A stretch of 64,000 bases of DNA. It comes from Limnomonas spitsbergensis. Taxonomy: Eukaryota > Chlorophyta > Chlorophyceae > Chlamydomonadales. The DNA lies in assembly GCA_037349105.1 (NCBI GenBank), contig JAYJMM010000039.1, positions 6,230,501 through 6,294,500 of the forward strand, read 5' to 3'. Positions 12,601 to 21,779 of the stretch are shown piece by piece. Each line of letters opens with the position of its first letter. Positions within the stretch are counted from its first letter, which is position 1. The position numbers and the translations under genes were made by a program. The notes beneath the pieces are model-generated. The model was not told where the DNA came from and did not search any database. It saw only the letters and a program-made list of their open reading frames with translations.

Positions 12601-15600
12601 TGTAGCTGATGTGTAGCTATAATGTAGCTGATGTGTAGCTGGAATGTAGCTAAATGTAGCTGATGTGCAGCACCTGCACGTATTAGGTGCAGGTGCTGAG
12701 TGCAAAACACCTTTTTGTTTTGAGCTCAGCACCGAGCTCAGCACGTCAAAACAAAATTGGCCGGGCCGTGCCCTTATGAGCACGGCCTATAGAGGTGTCA
12801 CTTCTGACCTGCTAACTGTACTTGTTGTGTTCTCCAGAGGACAGAGCATCAATATGTGCCGACGTGCTGCCATGCGAATGCAGATCAAGTGCAGATCAAG
12901 TGTAGATCAAGTGCAGATCAAGTGCAGGTCAAGTGCAGATCAAGTGCAGATGAGGTGCAGATCAAGTGCAGATCAAGTGCAGATCAAGTGCAGATCAAGT
13001 GCAGATCAAGTGACCGCCATGCTCATTGCTCACCAACTAATGCTGCCTCAACTTCTCCAGTCGCTGCTGCTGCTGCTGCTGCTGCTTCAGCTCGCTCCTG
13101 GTCCAGCTGGTGCAGCACCTGTCCTTTCAACAACAGGCACATCACCGAACCTTGGACGTGACCCCCGCCTCCGTACATGGCCGTCAGCCCCAATTCAACC
13201 CGCTTCATTAAGCGGGGGACGAGCAGGCCTGACTCTGAAGGAACAGCAGCGTCTCCGGATCCCATGGGATCTGGATTCCTACATCCCGTGAGATCCGGAT
13301 CCCTGGGTCCTGCGTGATCTGGATCCCTTGATCCCGCGAGATCTAGATCTCTAGGTCCCGCGTGATACAAGACGAGCTGGGCCGTGCCTTGCACAGCCCT
13401 CAAGAGCGTCGTGGCGGCCTGGTTGACCAGTAGGGTCTGGAGCAGGTGCTCGGCCACAGCGACAGCTTGTGATGAGGCTTTCAAGCCCCGCAGCCGGAGG
13501 AGAAGCTTACGGGGGACCAGGCCTAGGCCCAGCGGGCCGAGGCAACCGGAGGCAACACTGCCGCCGCCGCCCCCATCGCTGCCGCCGCCGCCGCCGCCGC
13601 TGCTGCTGCCCGGACTCGCGTGCTGCTGCTCCTCAAGGTCTGCGGTGTTTTCGAAAAGCGCCCAAGCCAGGGCTCGGTTGAGCGCCGTGAAGATCTGCGC
13701 CAGAGGGGAAAGGTCAGGCATGTTAACAAACATGTTCAGTTCTTTGGGCTTTTCCCGCCTAAGCCAGCTATTAGTTGAGCGCCTCAAGACGAGGTCCAGA
13801 GGGAGGAGGACATCCATGTCAAAAATCATGCTTTGGTATTTTTGCGACCAAGCCAGCGCGCCAGTTGCAGCACCCCAAAGACCTGCTCCGGCCGGGCGTA
13901 GGCTTCATCCATAACCCTAAATGAGGGATTTAGAGGAGCCCCCACCACAAGTAGCCTCTTGATGCCAAGCACTTACTTCATACCAAGCAGTTACTTAATA
14001 CCAAGCAGTTACTTAATACCAAGCAGTTACTTAATACCAAGCAGTTACTTAATACCAAGCAATCCCCTCCCCTCTCCACGTTAGACTGAATGCCATGGTA
14101 GGAGATCTCAGCTCGGCTCAGATCCAATCCTGGTCAATATCTGATATCGGTTTGGATCCGAGATTTGTTCAGATCAATCTTGGTCAAGATCCGATAGTGG
14201 CAGTGGTTCAGATGCGATATCGGTTCAGATCTGGGTCCTCAGGACGCAGGGTGCGCCGTGTAATTTACATAAGAAATCAGGGTAAAGGGTTCAGGACTTT
14301 AAATTTAGGGTTCAGGATCATGGGCCTGGAATGTAGGGTTTCAGGACACCGATGAAGAGGTCAAGGTTCTCATATATTGTACGGATAGCGGTACCAGGGG
14401 CGGTACACTTGGCGGCATACACAATTCCATGATGGGTAGTACCGTTAAAAAAAAATTAACTTGTGAGACATTTTGGCCACTCTTCTGAGAGCCGCTGACC
14501 TCTGTGGACACAGCCATGCATTGGAACATTGCATGGGCAATCTGCGCCGACCGCATGCTGGGTTCTCGACCCGCTGGACGCCCCCGACGCCGGCCATGCT
14601 GCGCCGGCGCCGGCAACGTCGCATGGCCCCCTTCCGGCCTGCCCCATGCCACCATCAGTCCCGGTTCCAGAAAGCCCTGCACTGCAGACACCCAGTCGAT
14701 GAGCAGAGCCCAGATCGATGTCAGGGCCCTTGCCAGCTTGCCAGCGAAGGCGCTCAGCAGCAGCTCGGTGGCGGCATAGCGGCCGCCTTGGTGGTGCTTG
14801 GCCGACGCGTAGGCGGTCCAAAATAGGCTGAGCTGGCCTTGCAGTCTCTGTAGGGTGTGCAGCATCTTGCTCCCCACATCGCCATTCAGGAGGTCCTCCT
14901 CTTGGCGACCAGCATCTGAGGGCGGTGGTGTGTCCAGTGTGGAGGTGAAGTGTGAAGGTTAGGTGTGAGGGTATGGCAGTACCATTGGCCTGGTGATTCC
15001 CTTTGGCTGCGGAACCACCTTCAGCGAGCCATTTACAGGCCGCACAAGAATGGATTCGGGCCGGACGTTTACCAACCGACCAAGGCCCAAGCAGCATGGC
15101 TGGCCACACGAAGAAGACCCCCGGCTAGAGTCCAGGAGGCGGCTGAAATGTAGCTGAAATGTAGCTGAAATGTGGCCGAGCCTCACCGAAAAATGTACTT
15201 ACCAGTATGGTGTGAGGAGGGCATGATGGACAGGAGAAACAGGATAGCGGCAGGGGGTAGGCCAGGTACGGTGTGTGGGTGGGTGTGTGGGTGGTGGGGG
15301 TGGGGGCTGAGGCGGGCGTCTCATGCAAGCGGGGGGGAGGACGTGGGGAGAGATCTCATGGGTGGGGAGTACATACCAATATATCATGCAGGTGGGGTGG
15401 GGGACGGAGGGGGGAGGGAGAGTGTATGGGGGTGAAGGGAACTGTGCAAGAGACTGTCAGGCTGGGTTGGTGTACGGCTGCGAGGAGGGTATATCATGAA
15501 AGGGGGGAGGACGGGAGGGATATCGTATTGGTTTGAGGAGTTAATCATGCTTGAGGCTGGCGGGCTTGGTTGGTATATGGGTGTGAGGAGGGAAACATGC

Positions 15601-15829
15601 ATGGGGTCCTCAGTCATGGGGAGGGGAGAGCACCATGCAGGTTATATCCCACCTGATGCTGACCCTGAATCAGCTGGAGGTCTTGTCTCTAGTCATGCTG
15701 ATGCTGACTCAGCTGGAGGCTACATCCCACCTGATGCTATTGCTGACTCAGCTGAATTCCGCCTCTCATCCATGCATGGCAGCAGCTTGGTCGCAGCTTC
15801 CAAGGTAGCGTTCAGGTCGACCAGGTGCA
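1471..15829 (-). CDS. Large MYND zinc-finger protein gene, 5' end missing
   Basis: Ten minus-strand exons join with matching phases: 15829-15731, 14915-14500, 13694-13034, 10939-10753, 10165-10019, 8206-8044, 7552-6745, 6103-5340, 4855-4667 and 3663-1471. The product is about 1,870 residues without its unseen start. The body is Ala/Leu-rich and helical, with Gly, polyGln, Glu and Asp-Pro-Arg low-complexity insertions. The C-terminus carries a MYND finger, a Cys/His zinc module that in other proteins binds proline-rich partners. Many large Ala-rich MYND proteins of unknown role are annotated in green algae; this looks like one of them. Every junction I joined has GT-AG ends and compatible phase, which is the main evidence for a single gene. 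The first exon and ATG were not found. Exon 15829-15731 is the least secure, and the acceptor of the 10939 exon has an alternative at 10813. Confidence 0.78.
3880..4022. repeat. 13-14 bp minisatellite in a MYND intron
   Basis: About ten imperfect copies of AGGTTCTTGAGGC/A in the intron before the last exon. Confidence 0.85.
4170..4345. repeat. About 30-bp repeat containing CAGCTACAT
   Basis: Five or six copies of a unit built from CAGCTACATCCCAGCCACAC, in the last intron of the MYND gene. The AGCTACA core recurs at many other places in the window. Confidence 0.8.
4424..4640. repeat. Interstitial telomere-like CCCTAAA tract
   Basis: Degenerate CCCTAAA/CCCTTAA repeats, the C-rich form of the plant and green-algal telomere motif. 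They lie inside an intron, so they are interstitial and not a chromosome end. Confidence 0.7.
4667..4855 (-). CDS. MYND gene exon
   Basis: The acceptor is ATACTCCTGCAG; the donor is CACCAG|GTATGG. It has exactly 63 codons and encodes DLHRLHTVQRIQMMGGVG and a helix with VEIDMQMAEGLVDILLSPL. The first 70 or so bases and the preceding intron end recur upstream at about 5010-5120 and 5165-5275. Confidence 0.8.
4880..5275. repeat. Copies of the acceptor side of MYND exon 4855-4667
   Basis: Two clear extra copies (about 5010-5120 and 5165-5275) and a fragment (4925-4955). Each holds the start of the exon, encoding HRLHTVQRIQMM, plus the AG and intron end before it. They lie upstream of the true exon in the transcript and decay with distance. 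Confidence 0.85.
5340..6103 (-). CDS. MYND gene exon
   Basis: The acceptor is CTTGTTGCAG; the donor is CAAATG|GTAGGT. It has 254 codons plus two leading bases. It encodes AYILENVLLSPRAVCSWITA, RQMLAGMAAPLIEAASDVLF, LRKTLTELLVAAIGAVPQL and RMQRVFMSMWRHTLAVAAP. GATC-rich DNA (about 5510-5530, 5600-5620, 5830-5860) encodes Asp/Arg/Ser low-complexity inserts that look like expansions of the same short motif. Confidence 0.8.
6250..6660. repeat. About 60-bp repeat in a MYND intron
   Basis: Six or so diverged copies of a unit containing CTCAGACTGGAAGGTCACTC and CACACC runs, filling the intron between exons 7552-6745 and 6103-5340. Confidence 0.8.
6745..7552 (-). CDS. MYND gene exon with polyglutamine tract
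   Basis: The acceptor is TTTGCCCCCGCAG; the donor is TTAGCGG|GTGTGA (a GC-donor further on is a weaker alternative). It encodes about 269 residues: RFNRELAWAVLDLLKILVLA, an Ala-rich stretch, an acidic run, an interrupted polyGln tract (about 6965-7095) and then helices LLYHLAMRCKDMLQCILP and VQLDMLQEMLRD with repeats of LRDxAG. The Gln tract uses CAA and CAG and probably varies in length between strains. Confidence 0.8.
8044..8206 (-). CDS. MYND gene exon
   Basis: The acceptor is CCCTGAGCAG; the donor is GTGGAG|GTCGGG. It encodes SLQNLWDCLDASINGCQLDM and then LLAAASRQDADLSRRLGGW. The frame is open only within these boundaries. It starts with one base and ends at a codon boundary, which fits both neighbours. 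It is a short exon between two repeat-filled introns. Confidence 0.8.
8270..8985. other. AT-richer block inside a MYND intron
   Basis: Base composition drops here to AT-rich sequence with short GCGCG motifs. The related strings near 8305-8330 and 8395-8420 (TAATTATT followed by GGGGTGCGCGG) look like a diverged repeat. It could be an inserted transposable element, but I see no coding sequence or clear ends. Confidence 0.35.
8989..9451. mobile_element. MITE-like element with 16-bp inverted ends
   Basis: The 16 bases at 8989-9004 (CAAGGTAGCACGATAT) are repeated exactly as reverse complement at 9436-9451. ATATG-type repeats lie just inside both ends. The 463-bp body has no credible coding frame. 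This fits a non-autonomous DNA transposon. I see no clear target-site duplication, so it could instead be a foldback structure. Confidence 0.6.
10019..10165 (-). CDS. MYND gene exon
   Basis: The acceptor is CATCACTTTCAG; the donor is GTCCG|GTGGGT. It encodes FAAEASVNCWKLHGAH and then KAALFADLEDSLATLPATV. It starts with one base and ends with two, matching both neighbours. The C-rich runs downstream (9880-10010, plus strand) are in the intron. Confidence 0.8.
10188..10675. repeat. About 22-bp minisatellite
   Basis: About 22 imperfect copies of GGGGTGGATCTAATGCCCTA in the intron between the 10939 and 10165 exons, beside the acceptor of the latter. Confidence 0.88.
10753..10939 (-). CDS. MYND gene exon
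   Basis: The acceptor at 10940-10941 has a strong pyrimidine tract; the donor is GGCGG|GTACGC. It encodes a Gly/Glu-rich start and then WAGTIFACISIQAAALAG. A second in-phase acceptor at 10814-10815 would give only the last 20 residues. The two spare bases at the end join the single base starting the next exon. The acceptor region is repeated upstream at 10990-11395. Confidence 0.6.
10940..11400. repeat. Copies of the acceptor side of MYND exon 10939-10753
   Basis: Four to five copies of a unit of about 107 bp. Each holds the first 25-30 bases of the exon, its acceptor and the pyrimidine tract (on the transcript strand), ending in TTAAGGGTTGAGGGTT on the plus strand. They lie upstream of the exon in the transcript. 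Confidence 0.82.
11380..11660. repeat. Degenerate TTAGGG/TTTAGGG-like tract
   Basis: Runs of GGGTTAAGGGTTTGGGG type, resembling telomeric G-strand sequence but degenerate. The tract is within the MYND gene's large intron. Confidence 0.65.
11745..12670. repeat. Two opposed AGCTACA arrays (foldback)
   Basis: 11745-11886 carries CAGCTACATTCCAGCTAC repeats. 12350-12670 carries the reverse complement (GTAGCTGATGTGTAGCTGG and relatives). The transcript of this intron could fold into a long hairpin with a loop of about 460 bases. A 15-base string GGTGCAGGTGCTGAG flanks the second array on both sides (about 12317 and 12687). Confidence 0.75.
12880..13013. repeat. 11-bp minisatellite
   Basis: About twelve copies of GTGCAGATCAA starting just past the donor of MYND exon 13694-13034. 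Confidence 0.92.
13034..13694 (-). CDS. MYND gene exon with Gly and Asp-Pro repeats
   Basis: The acceptor follows CTTTCCCCTCTGGCGCAG; the donor is GTTG|GTGAGC. It starts IFTALNRALAWALFENTADL, which resembles the start of the 7552 exon (FNRELAWAVLDLL), suggesting a repeated helical module. A Gly/Ser stretch follows, then about four imperfect ten-residue repeats built on AGPRDPD (13255-13375), then a Glu/Ala helix. The frame stays open upstream to an alternative acceptor at 13882. Confidence 0.74.
13968..14062. repeat. 18-bp minisatellite
   Basis: Five copies of TACCAAGCAGTTACTTAA in the intron between exons 14915-14500 and 13694-13034. Confidence 0.92.
14500..14915 (-). CDS. MYND gene exon
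   Basis: The acceptor is CACCGCCCTCAG; the donor is ACAGAG|GTCAGC. It encodes about 138 residues including KMLHTLQRLQGQLSLFWTAY and SAFAGKLARALTSIWALL, then a basic Pro/Gly/Arg-rich linker. The donor has a non-consensus C at +3. It is preferred because it leaves phase 0, matching the next acceptor. Confidence 0.68.
15636..15735. repeat. Copies of the donor side of MYND exon 15829-15731
   Basis: Two further diverged copies of the exon end (minus strand GACTCAGC..GCATCAGGTGGGAT), each with the GTGGGAT donor. They lie immediately downstream of the true donor in the transcript. Confidence 0.65.
15731..15829 (-). CDS. MYND gene exon (most upstream found)
   Basis: The acceptor is a pyrimidine-rich stretch ending in TTACAG; the donor is CATCAG|GTGGGA. 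It encodes LVDLNATLEAATKLLPCMDE and a short Ser/Ala tail, a helical segment. It ends with one spare base that completes a codon with the two-base start of the next exon. A preceding exon is required because this one starts mid-codon. No ATG was found upstream. Confidence 0.6.
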
Positions 15830-16537
15830 CTGTAAGGCTGTTGCGATTAACATGCATTATATCCATTTATTTGTTTGATCGAAGCGAAATTCTGGCCGTC
15901 GGCATGCGGGCGATTGGATATGATCAGTCACTGAGTGCACCGCGGCTGGGGACTGGAAATTGGTGGCTGGCGGTTGTAAGCTAGCGCTCAGCCCCGTCCT
16001 GGATGCAACCTGGGCAATTGACTACAAGCGCGTATGTGGCTGCATCTCGCTATGTCCTGACATGATGGTGTGAAAGAAAGAAAGAAAGAAAACGCCTGAG
16101 CGTGGCTTGAGGAATACGGGATTTTAAATGCCGTACACCGGTGTGTTGGCCCCTGTTGACACTACCAGGTTTGCCACGTCATCACTCGTACGAAGCGTGT
16201 TCCGGAGCGATATAGGTACTGAATGTCTTCACTCCCGCTCATTATGTTCTATGAAACCAGCCAACAAGAGGGCAATTTAGGTTGCGGGTGCACAGGCCCT
16301 CTCTCGAGAGGCGATCGCTTAAGTGCGGCTAGTCTGTGAGCACACTTTGCCATCCTCAAATCCACGCCTTAAAACGGAGTTCCTTCCTTTCCTTTCCAAT
16401 TCCCGAGTCCAGACCTCAAACTCACACCAGTGGAGAATCCAATAGGCCCCAGGTGAGATGGTTTATTGAGAGATTAGATATCATTTACTTCGGGGCGGAG
16501 TTCGGCAGGTCGCACAGTTTAGCTGCCTGTTCTTTCG
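15830..16537. other. No gene seen
   Basis: Non-repetitive sequence with a (GAAA)n tract at about 16073-16091. The first exon and promoter of the MYND gene should lie here or further right. I could not find an exon ending with one spare base and a good donor. Confidence 0.5.
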
Positions 16538-16987
16538 TTGCTTGTTTTCCTTTCTTGGGTTCGTCAAACACGCAGCGTTGAAAACTCGCAATTGTGCCTG
16601 GCCTCTCCAAGGTCTAACCTTTGCATGGTCCTCACAAAAAATCGAAGCCCTGGTCCCACTGAGGACACAGATCAGAAACCGTCACTGCAGAGGAGGCAGG
16701 TGCTCATTCCCATCATGCAGTCTGCAGGACGCTCGGTCTGCGGTGCTCTCCAAATGGCTGCCTACGATGACTCAACGTGGGTCCATCAGTTTGAGAGCCT
16801 TGGTCTGCAGCCTGCAGAGGAGGAGGAGGCACACCTGCTCATGTTAAAGAAGAACAGCGTCTTCAGGCAAGGCCTGCTGGGGAGCATCAGAGAAGAGAAG
16901 AACATCAGACTGATCCAGAAGGCGTTAAGAGAAGGTGCGAGGCTAGGGACTTGTAGCGTTCTTACTGAGTTAGACCAAAGGATCTAG
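16538..16987 (+). other. Unassigned open frame, 149 codons
   Basis: A plus-strand frame ending at a TAG. The second half looks protein-like, with charged helical segments (LQPAEEEEAHLLMLKK, IREEKNIRLIQKALREG). I recognise no family. It may be a fragment of a decayed element or an exon of an unknown gene. No partner exons were found. Confidence 0.25.
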
Positions 16988-17955
16988 ATGTAGTGAACAT
17001 CTTCTTGTAAGTAATCAGGATCGTTACAATAGGGGTGTAAGGGAGGGTGATAGGGACAAAGGCATCTCCCTCAGGGTGCTCAGGGTGCTGCATGTTGCAT
17101 TTCCGATGCATCACCTCGAAGGATGGCTTGGAATGCTGCATGGCCAGGTCATCCAAGTGAAGAGCCTCTTTCCGAGTGGGCAAGAATGACATAAAATGCG
17201 CCTCCATGCGCCCATACATGGACTGCCACTCGCATCTCTTCTTTCCTGTTTTTTTTTGCACCCTACCTGCCTGCCGCTTGAGGAGTTGAGGCCGGTTCTG
17301 TTTGGCGGCCAATCAGGCTCGGATAACAGCCAGGCGAATGTCAAGCCCAGTGTCGGAGAAGTCCGAGCAAAGTGTCAGGCTGTTTGGTGGCCGATCAGGC
17401 TCGGACGGTTGTTGCTCGTCTGGATTAAGGTCTGCATGCATGGGATCTTGGCGACCTCTGTTTTGGGGCCAACCAGGCCGATCCCCCTGAAGGGCCTTAA
17501 TGGCCAGCAACCAGAGTGTAGCAGAGTGTAGCAGAGAGATGTACCTGGGGCACAGGTCATGCATGCAGTCATATGTGAACTTGAATGCTGCATATGTTGC
17601 CTTACCGGCATACAGTGTTTATTTTTTGATGACTCAGCTACATGTCAGCTACACTCTACTCTGGGCTCTTGAGAGAGGCCCCATTTTCGGCCAGCAGAAG
17701 TGCCTTGGGCACCAGTTGCAGGCCGGTCCAGGTTTTGTCTCAATTGGGCCTTTGGCGGCCGCGGGGCAGCCGTCTGAAGGGGAACTCGTAGCCGGAAATA
17801 AAAAACTGCCAGAATAGGATGCCATGCATTTAGAAATTAAGAGTTTTAGTCCATAATTTTACCTGAGGGCAGCATTAAAAGAAATTTTGTTTTCATACCT
17901 GAGGGAAGGCAAATGCTTGATGCACACATCCAGCATTTATATTCGATCTGCTGCC
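16988..17955. other. No gene seen
   Basis: Overlapping short frames on both strands without domains. Three diverged copies of a CCAATCAGGCTCGGA-like string (about 17310, 17390, 17465) suggest an old repeat. Confidence 0.5.
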
Positions 17956-17959
17956 CTGC

Positions 17960-19624
17960 CACAGACCTACCCTGAGCCTTATGCCCTGACCTGCCAGAGC
18001 TCTGTGACCTGACCTGCCTGAATCCTGTGCCCTTACATGCTCGAGCCATGATCAATGACCTGCCAGAGCCCTGTGCCCTGACCAACCTGTACCCTGACCT
18101 GCCTGGACCATGTGCCGTGACCTGCATGTACCCTGACCTGCCTGTACCCTGTGCCCTGACCTGCCTGTACCCTGTGCCCTGACCTGCCTGGACCCTGTGC
18201 CCTGACGTGAGCCCTGGCCTGCATGAGCCCTGAACACTGATCTGCATGAGGCCTGAACCCTGACCTGCATGAGACATGAACCCTGACCTGTATAAGCCCT
18301 GAACCCTGACCGACATAAGCCCTGTACCCTGACCTGCATGAGCCCTGAACCCTGACCTGCATGAGACATGAACCCTGACCTGCATGAGACATGAACCCTG
18401 ACATGTATGAGCCCTGAACGCTGACCTGCATGAGCCCTGAGCCCTGACCTGCATGAGCCCTGAACCCTGACATGCATGTGCCCTGAAGCCCGACCTGTAT
18501 GAGCCCTGAACCCTGTCCTGCATGAGCTCTGAGCCCTGACCTGCATGAGCCCTGAACCCTGACCTGCATGAGCCCTGAGCCCTGACCTGTATGAGGCATG
18601 AGCCCTGGACCCTGACCTGTATGAGCCCTGAACCCTGACCTGCATGAGCCCTGAGAACCCTGACCTGCATGAGCCCTGAACCCTGACCTGCATGAGCCCT
18701 GAACCCTGACCTGCACGAGCCCTGAGACCTGACCTGTATGAGCCCTGAAACCTGACCTGCATGAGCCCTGAGCCCTGAAATGTATGAGCCCTGAGCCCTG
18801 ACCTGCATGAGGCCTGAACCCCGACCTGCATGAGCCCTGAACCCTGACCTGCATGAGCCCTGAACCCTGACATGCATGAGCCCTGGACCCTGACCTGCAT
18901 GAGCCCTGAACCCTGACCTGTGTGAGCCCTGAACCCTGGCATGTATGAGCCCTGAGACCTGACCTGTATGAGCCCTGAAACCTGACCTGTATGAGCCATG
19001 AACCCTGACCTGTATGAGCCCTGAACCCTGACCTGCATGAGCCCTGAACCCTGACCTGCAGGAGCCATGAACCCTGACCTGCATGAGCCCTGAACCCTGA
19101 CCTGTATGAGCCCTGAACCCTGACCTGCATGAGCCATGAACCCTGACCTGCATGAGCCCTGAACCCTGACCTGCATGAGCCCTGAACCCTGACCTGCATG
19201 AGCCATGAACCCTGACCTGTATGAGCCCTGAACCCTGACCTGCATGAGCCCTGAACCCTGACCTGCATGAGCCCTGAACCCTGACCTGTATGAGCCCTGA
19301 ACCCTGACATGCATGAGCCATGAAACCTGACCTGCATGAGCCATGAACCCTGACCTGCATGAGCCCTGAACCCTGACCTGTATGAGCCCTGAACCCTGAC
19401 CTGTATGAGCCCTGAACCCTGACCTGTATGAGCCCTGAACCCTGACCTGCATGAGCCCTGAACCCTGACCTGCACGAGCCCTGAACCCTGACCTGCATGA
19501 GCCATAAACCTTGACCTGCACGAGCCATGAGCCCTGAACTGCATGAGCCATGAACCCTGACCTGCATGACCCATGAACCCTGACCTGCATGAGCCCTGAA
19601 CCCTGACCTGCATGAGCCCTGAAT
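17960..19624. repeat. 23-bp satellite array
   Basis: About 70 copies of the 23-bp unit CCCTGAACCCTGACCTGCATGAG; the left end (before 18185) is more degenerate. The unit lacks stop codons and 23 is not a multiple of three, so all three minus-strand frames are open for more than 500 codons. These are not proteins. No gene encloses it in this window. Confidence 0.95.
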
Positions 19625-19889
19625 CTTACACCGTATAGACCTTGGACGGATGGACCTGCCCCATGCTGATCCGAAAGGGAGCGCCCTGATGTGAACGTTG
19701 AAATGAGGGCCTGCTCGTGCTCATCCAAGTGTATCTGCCCAATCCGGTTTGTAAAGCCCTGACCGGTTTGTTAAGCCCTGCCCTTTGGCAATGGATGATG
19801 CCTCTATATTTCGTGTTTCTGCTACATTAATTGCATGGCCAATTTGCAGGGTCTCACCACACCGGGTTTATATGGCCTGAGGCTGCACA

Positions 19890-20000
19890 GCTACAAGCTA
19901 CAGCTACAAGCTACAAGCTTGCCGCGGGACCTGCAAATTGGCCATGCAAGTTGGCCATGCTAACTGGCCATGCATATTGGCCATGCAACGCCCTTCAGGT
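19890..20000. repeat. Short GGCCATGCA and AGCTACA repeats
   Basis: Four copies of TTGGCCATGCA-type units and a short run of AGCTACA. Confidence 0.6.
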
Positions 20001-20559
20001 GCGCACACCCTCCCGCACTAGTGCTGGGTACAGGTTTTAGAACTTGCCATTTTAGGGTACGAGGGTTGTGTCCAGGTTGAGGAGCCCAGCATTCTGCACG
20101 TATGAGGAGTGTCTAGGGTTTAGGTCTGAGGGTCTTAGAATTCCCTTTCCTTGGGCTCTCCAGGCCTTTCCCTGTGTGTGTTCAAGGGTTGCGTCAAAAT
20201 TTCGAAGTAACACCAACACCATTCCGCTTTACCTTGAGGTGTCTTGCCCCTATTTCTAGGTGGTCTTCGTTGACCTCGGGTGGTGTCGCCAGAGCTCGTC
20301 GGAGGAGGACCATAAGGACGAGGAGCGGCAGTTGAGGGCCGCGTTTCGGAGGAGGAGAGAGGCGACGTGAAAGGCTTTCTGACCCTCCTGCCAAGTCTGA
20401 GGGCACTTGCAGGGCATTCAAGGCATATGTTTGTTTTGAGAGGCCTCTCGCTACGGTGTTGGAGGTCGTATGATAAAGCCCCCTCAGAGGCCCCCAGAGG
20501 CCCCTCAGAGGCCCCCCTCACTAATTCAGACATGCAGCTCGCGCTTTGACAGAACACCG

Positions 20560-21360
20560 GAGGGCGCACCTTGTACGGTGAGCTGATGGAGGCGTTGAAG
20601 GAGTTGGAGCGTGGAGCAACTGCCCCAAGCTGTGTGAGGCAGTCTCTGACATGCAGCCGCTTCCCGTCCCAGAGGTGCTACACCTAGTTAACGCAGCCTA
20701 CCAGCATGTACAGCTTCAGGCCACTGGCAGAGGAGACCCCAGGGACCCCGCGACCGAGCACAGGTCTGCGGCCTCCTGCCGCGCTTGGTTTCAGTCTACA
20801 GCGGGCGCCGTGTTGGCGCATGCTAGAAGCCCCACCAGGAACAGGTGGCGCGCTTGTGTGTACACGAACTTAAGGATGTGGCTCGGTGCATTTAGCACGG
20901 CTGACACGAGAGGACGGTCAACAATGTGAGACACGATGTTGCCAGCGGTGTTGGGCAAGGGGAGATGGCGAGCATGTGGAGGCTGCGGTGCATGTCTGCT
21001 TCCAGTGCCCTAGCGTGAAGGAGAGGCCTCGGGAGAGAGGTTGGACAGGCCCCCCGAAGGGCGCCACAAACTTTTGTTTTCAACAGTTGGGTTGGCGGCT
21101 TTGACTTTGTTGAGGATGTAGTCGGCATTGTTGATGCCTTGTTTGTTGCTTTTCTTTGCCTTCTTGGGGAATAGGCTTGCAAGGGGCTGGGCTGCCTTTC
21201 CTTTGGGGGTATTTCTCCTTTGTGTTCTCCTTTATTTTCCACTCTTTCTTTATCGCCATCATTTGCCATTCATTCTTTATTTACCACTTCTCTTTTTTTG
21301 TCGGCCCCTTTTAATTAGGCGCCCACACGGCCGAGCCTTTTTCAGCGGGGCCCAGAGGTG
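20560..21360 (+). mobile_element. Non-LTR retrotransposon 3' remnant, plus copy
   Basis: Translations in shifting frames give CRAWFQSTAGAVLAHARS, NRWRACVYTNLRMWLG, and then a Cys/His module CQRC-x13-H-x4-C followed by PSVKERPRERG. This order matches the C-terminal end of LINE reverse transcriptases, with the zinc-knuckle after the RNase H-like region. Several frameshifts and stops show it is dead. A GGCCGAGCCTTTTT string near its end (about 21327) recurs at 56398, perhaps the element's 3' end. Confidence 0.65.
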
Positions 21361-21779
21361 TAACGTCATCTATCTGTCATTTTAAGAGTAAGAGCTATGC
21401 TGACGGGAGGTACCAGGCATTACCCCACACCTTATCGGCGTGGACAGTTTGCAGATGGAACACTGGTGGAATTTGTAGATGGAAGTGATATATCTGCCAC
21501 GCGAAGTCTAAAACACCAGCCTTAGCCACGTTAATTGTTTCAGACATAGCATCTCCAGTCACAGCACTAAAACGTCTCAGGGCTTCAGGAAGAATCGCCT
21601 GCAAGAGAAGGGGGGAAGGGTTCAGATGTTGGTAGAGCAAACAAATAGTCGAGGTTTGGGCGCGTGAGCACCCAACTGAAACTGAAAGGAAGAGGGGGGG
21701 AAAGGAACAAAAGGAGAGGCCGGTAAGGCAAAGAAGACCAAGTCGGACACCTGAGTGCCACTAGAGAGTAGCCCTCAAT

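Noticed and set aside
13703..13882. Upstream extension of MYND exon 13694 to an acceptor at 13882
   Set aside because: The frame is open, but the composition is less coding-like and the acceptor at 13695-13696 has a better tract and matching phase 0. Kept as an alternative.
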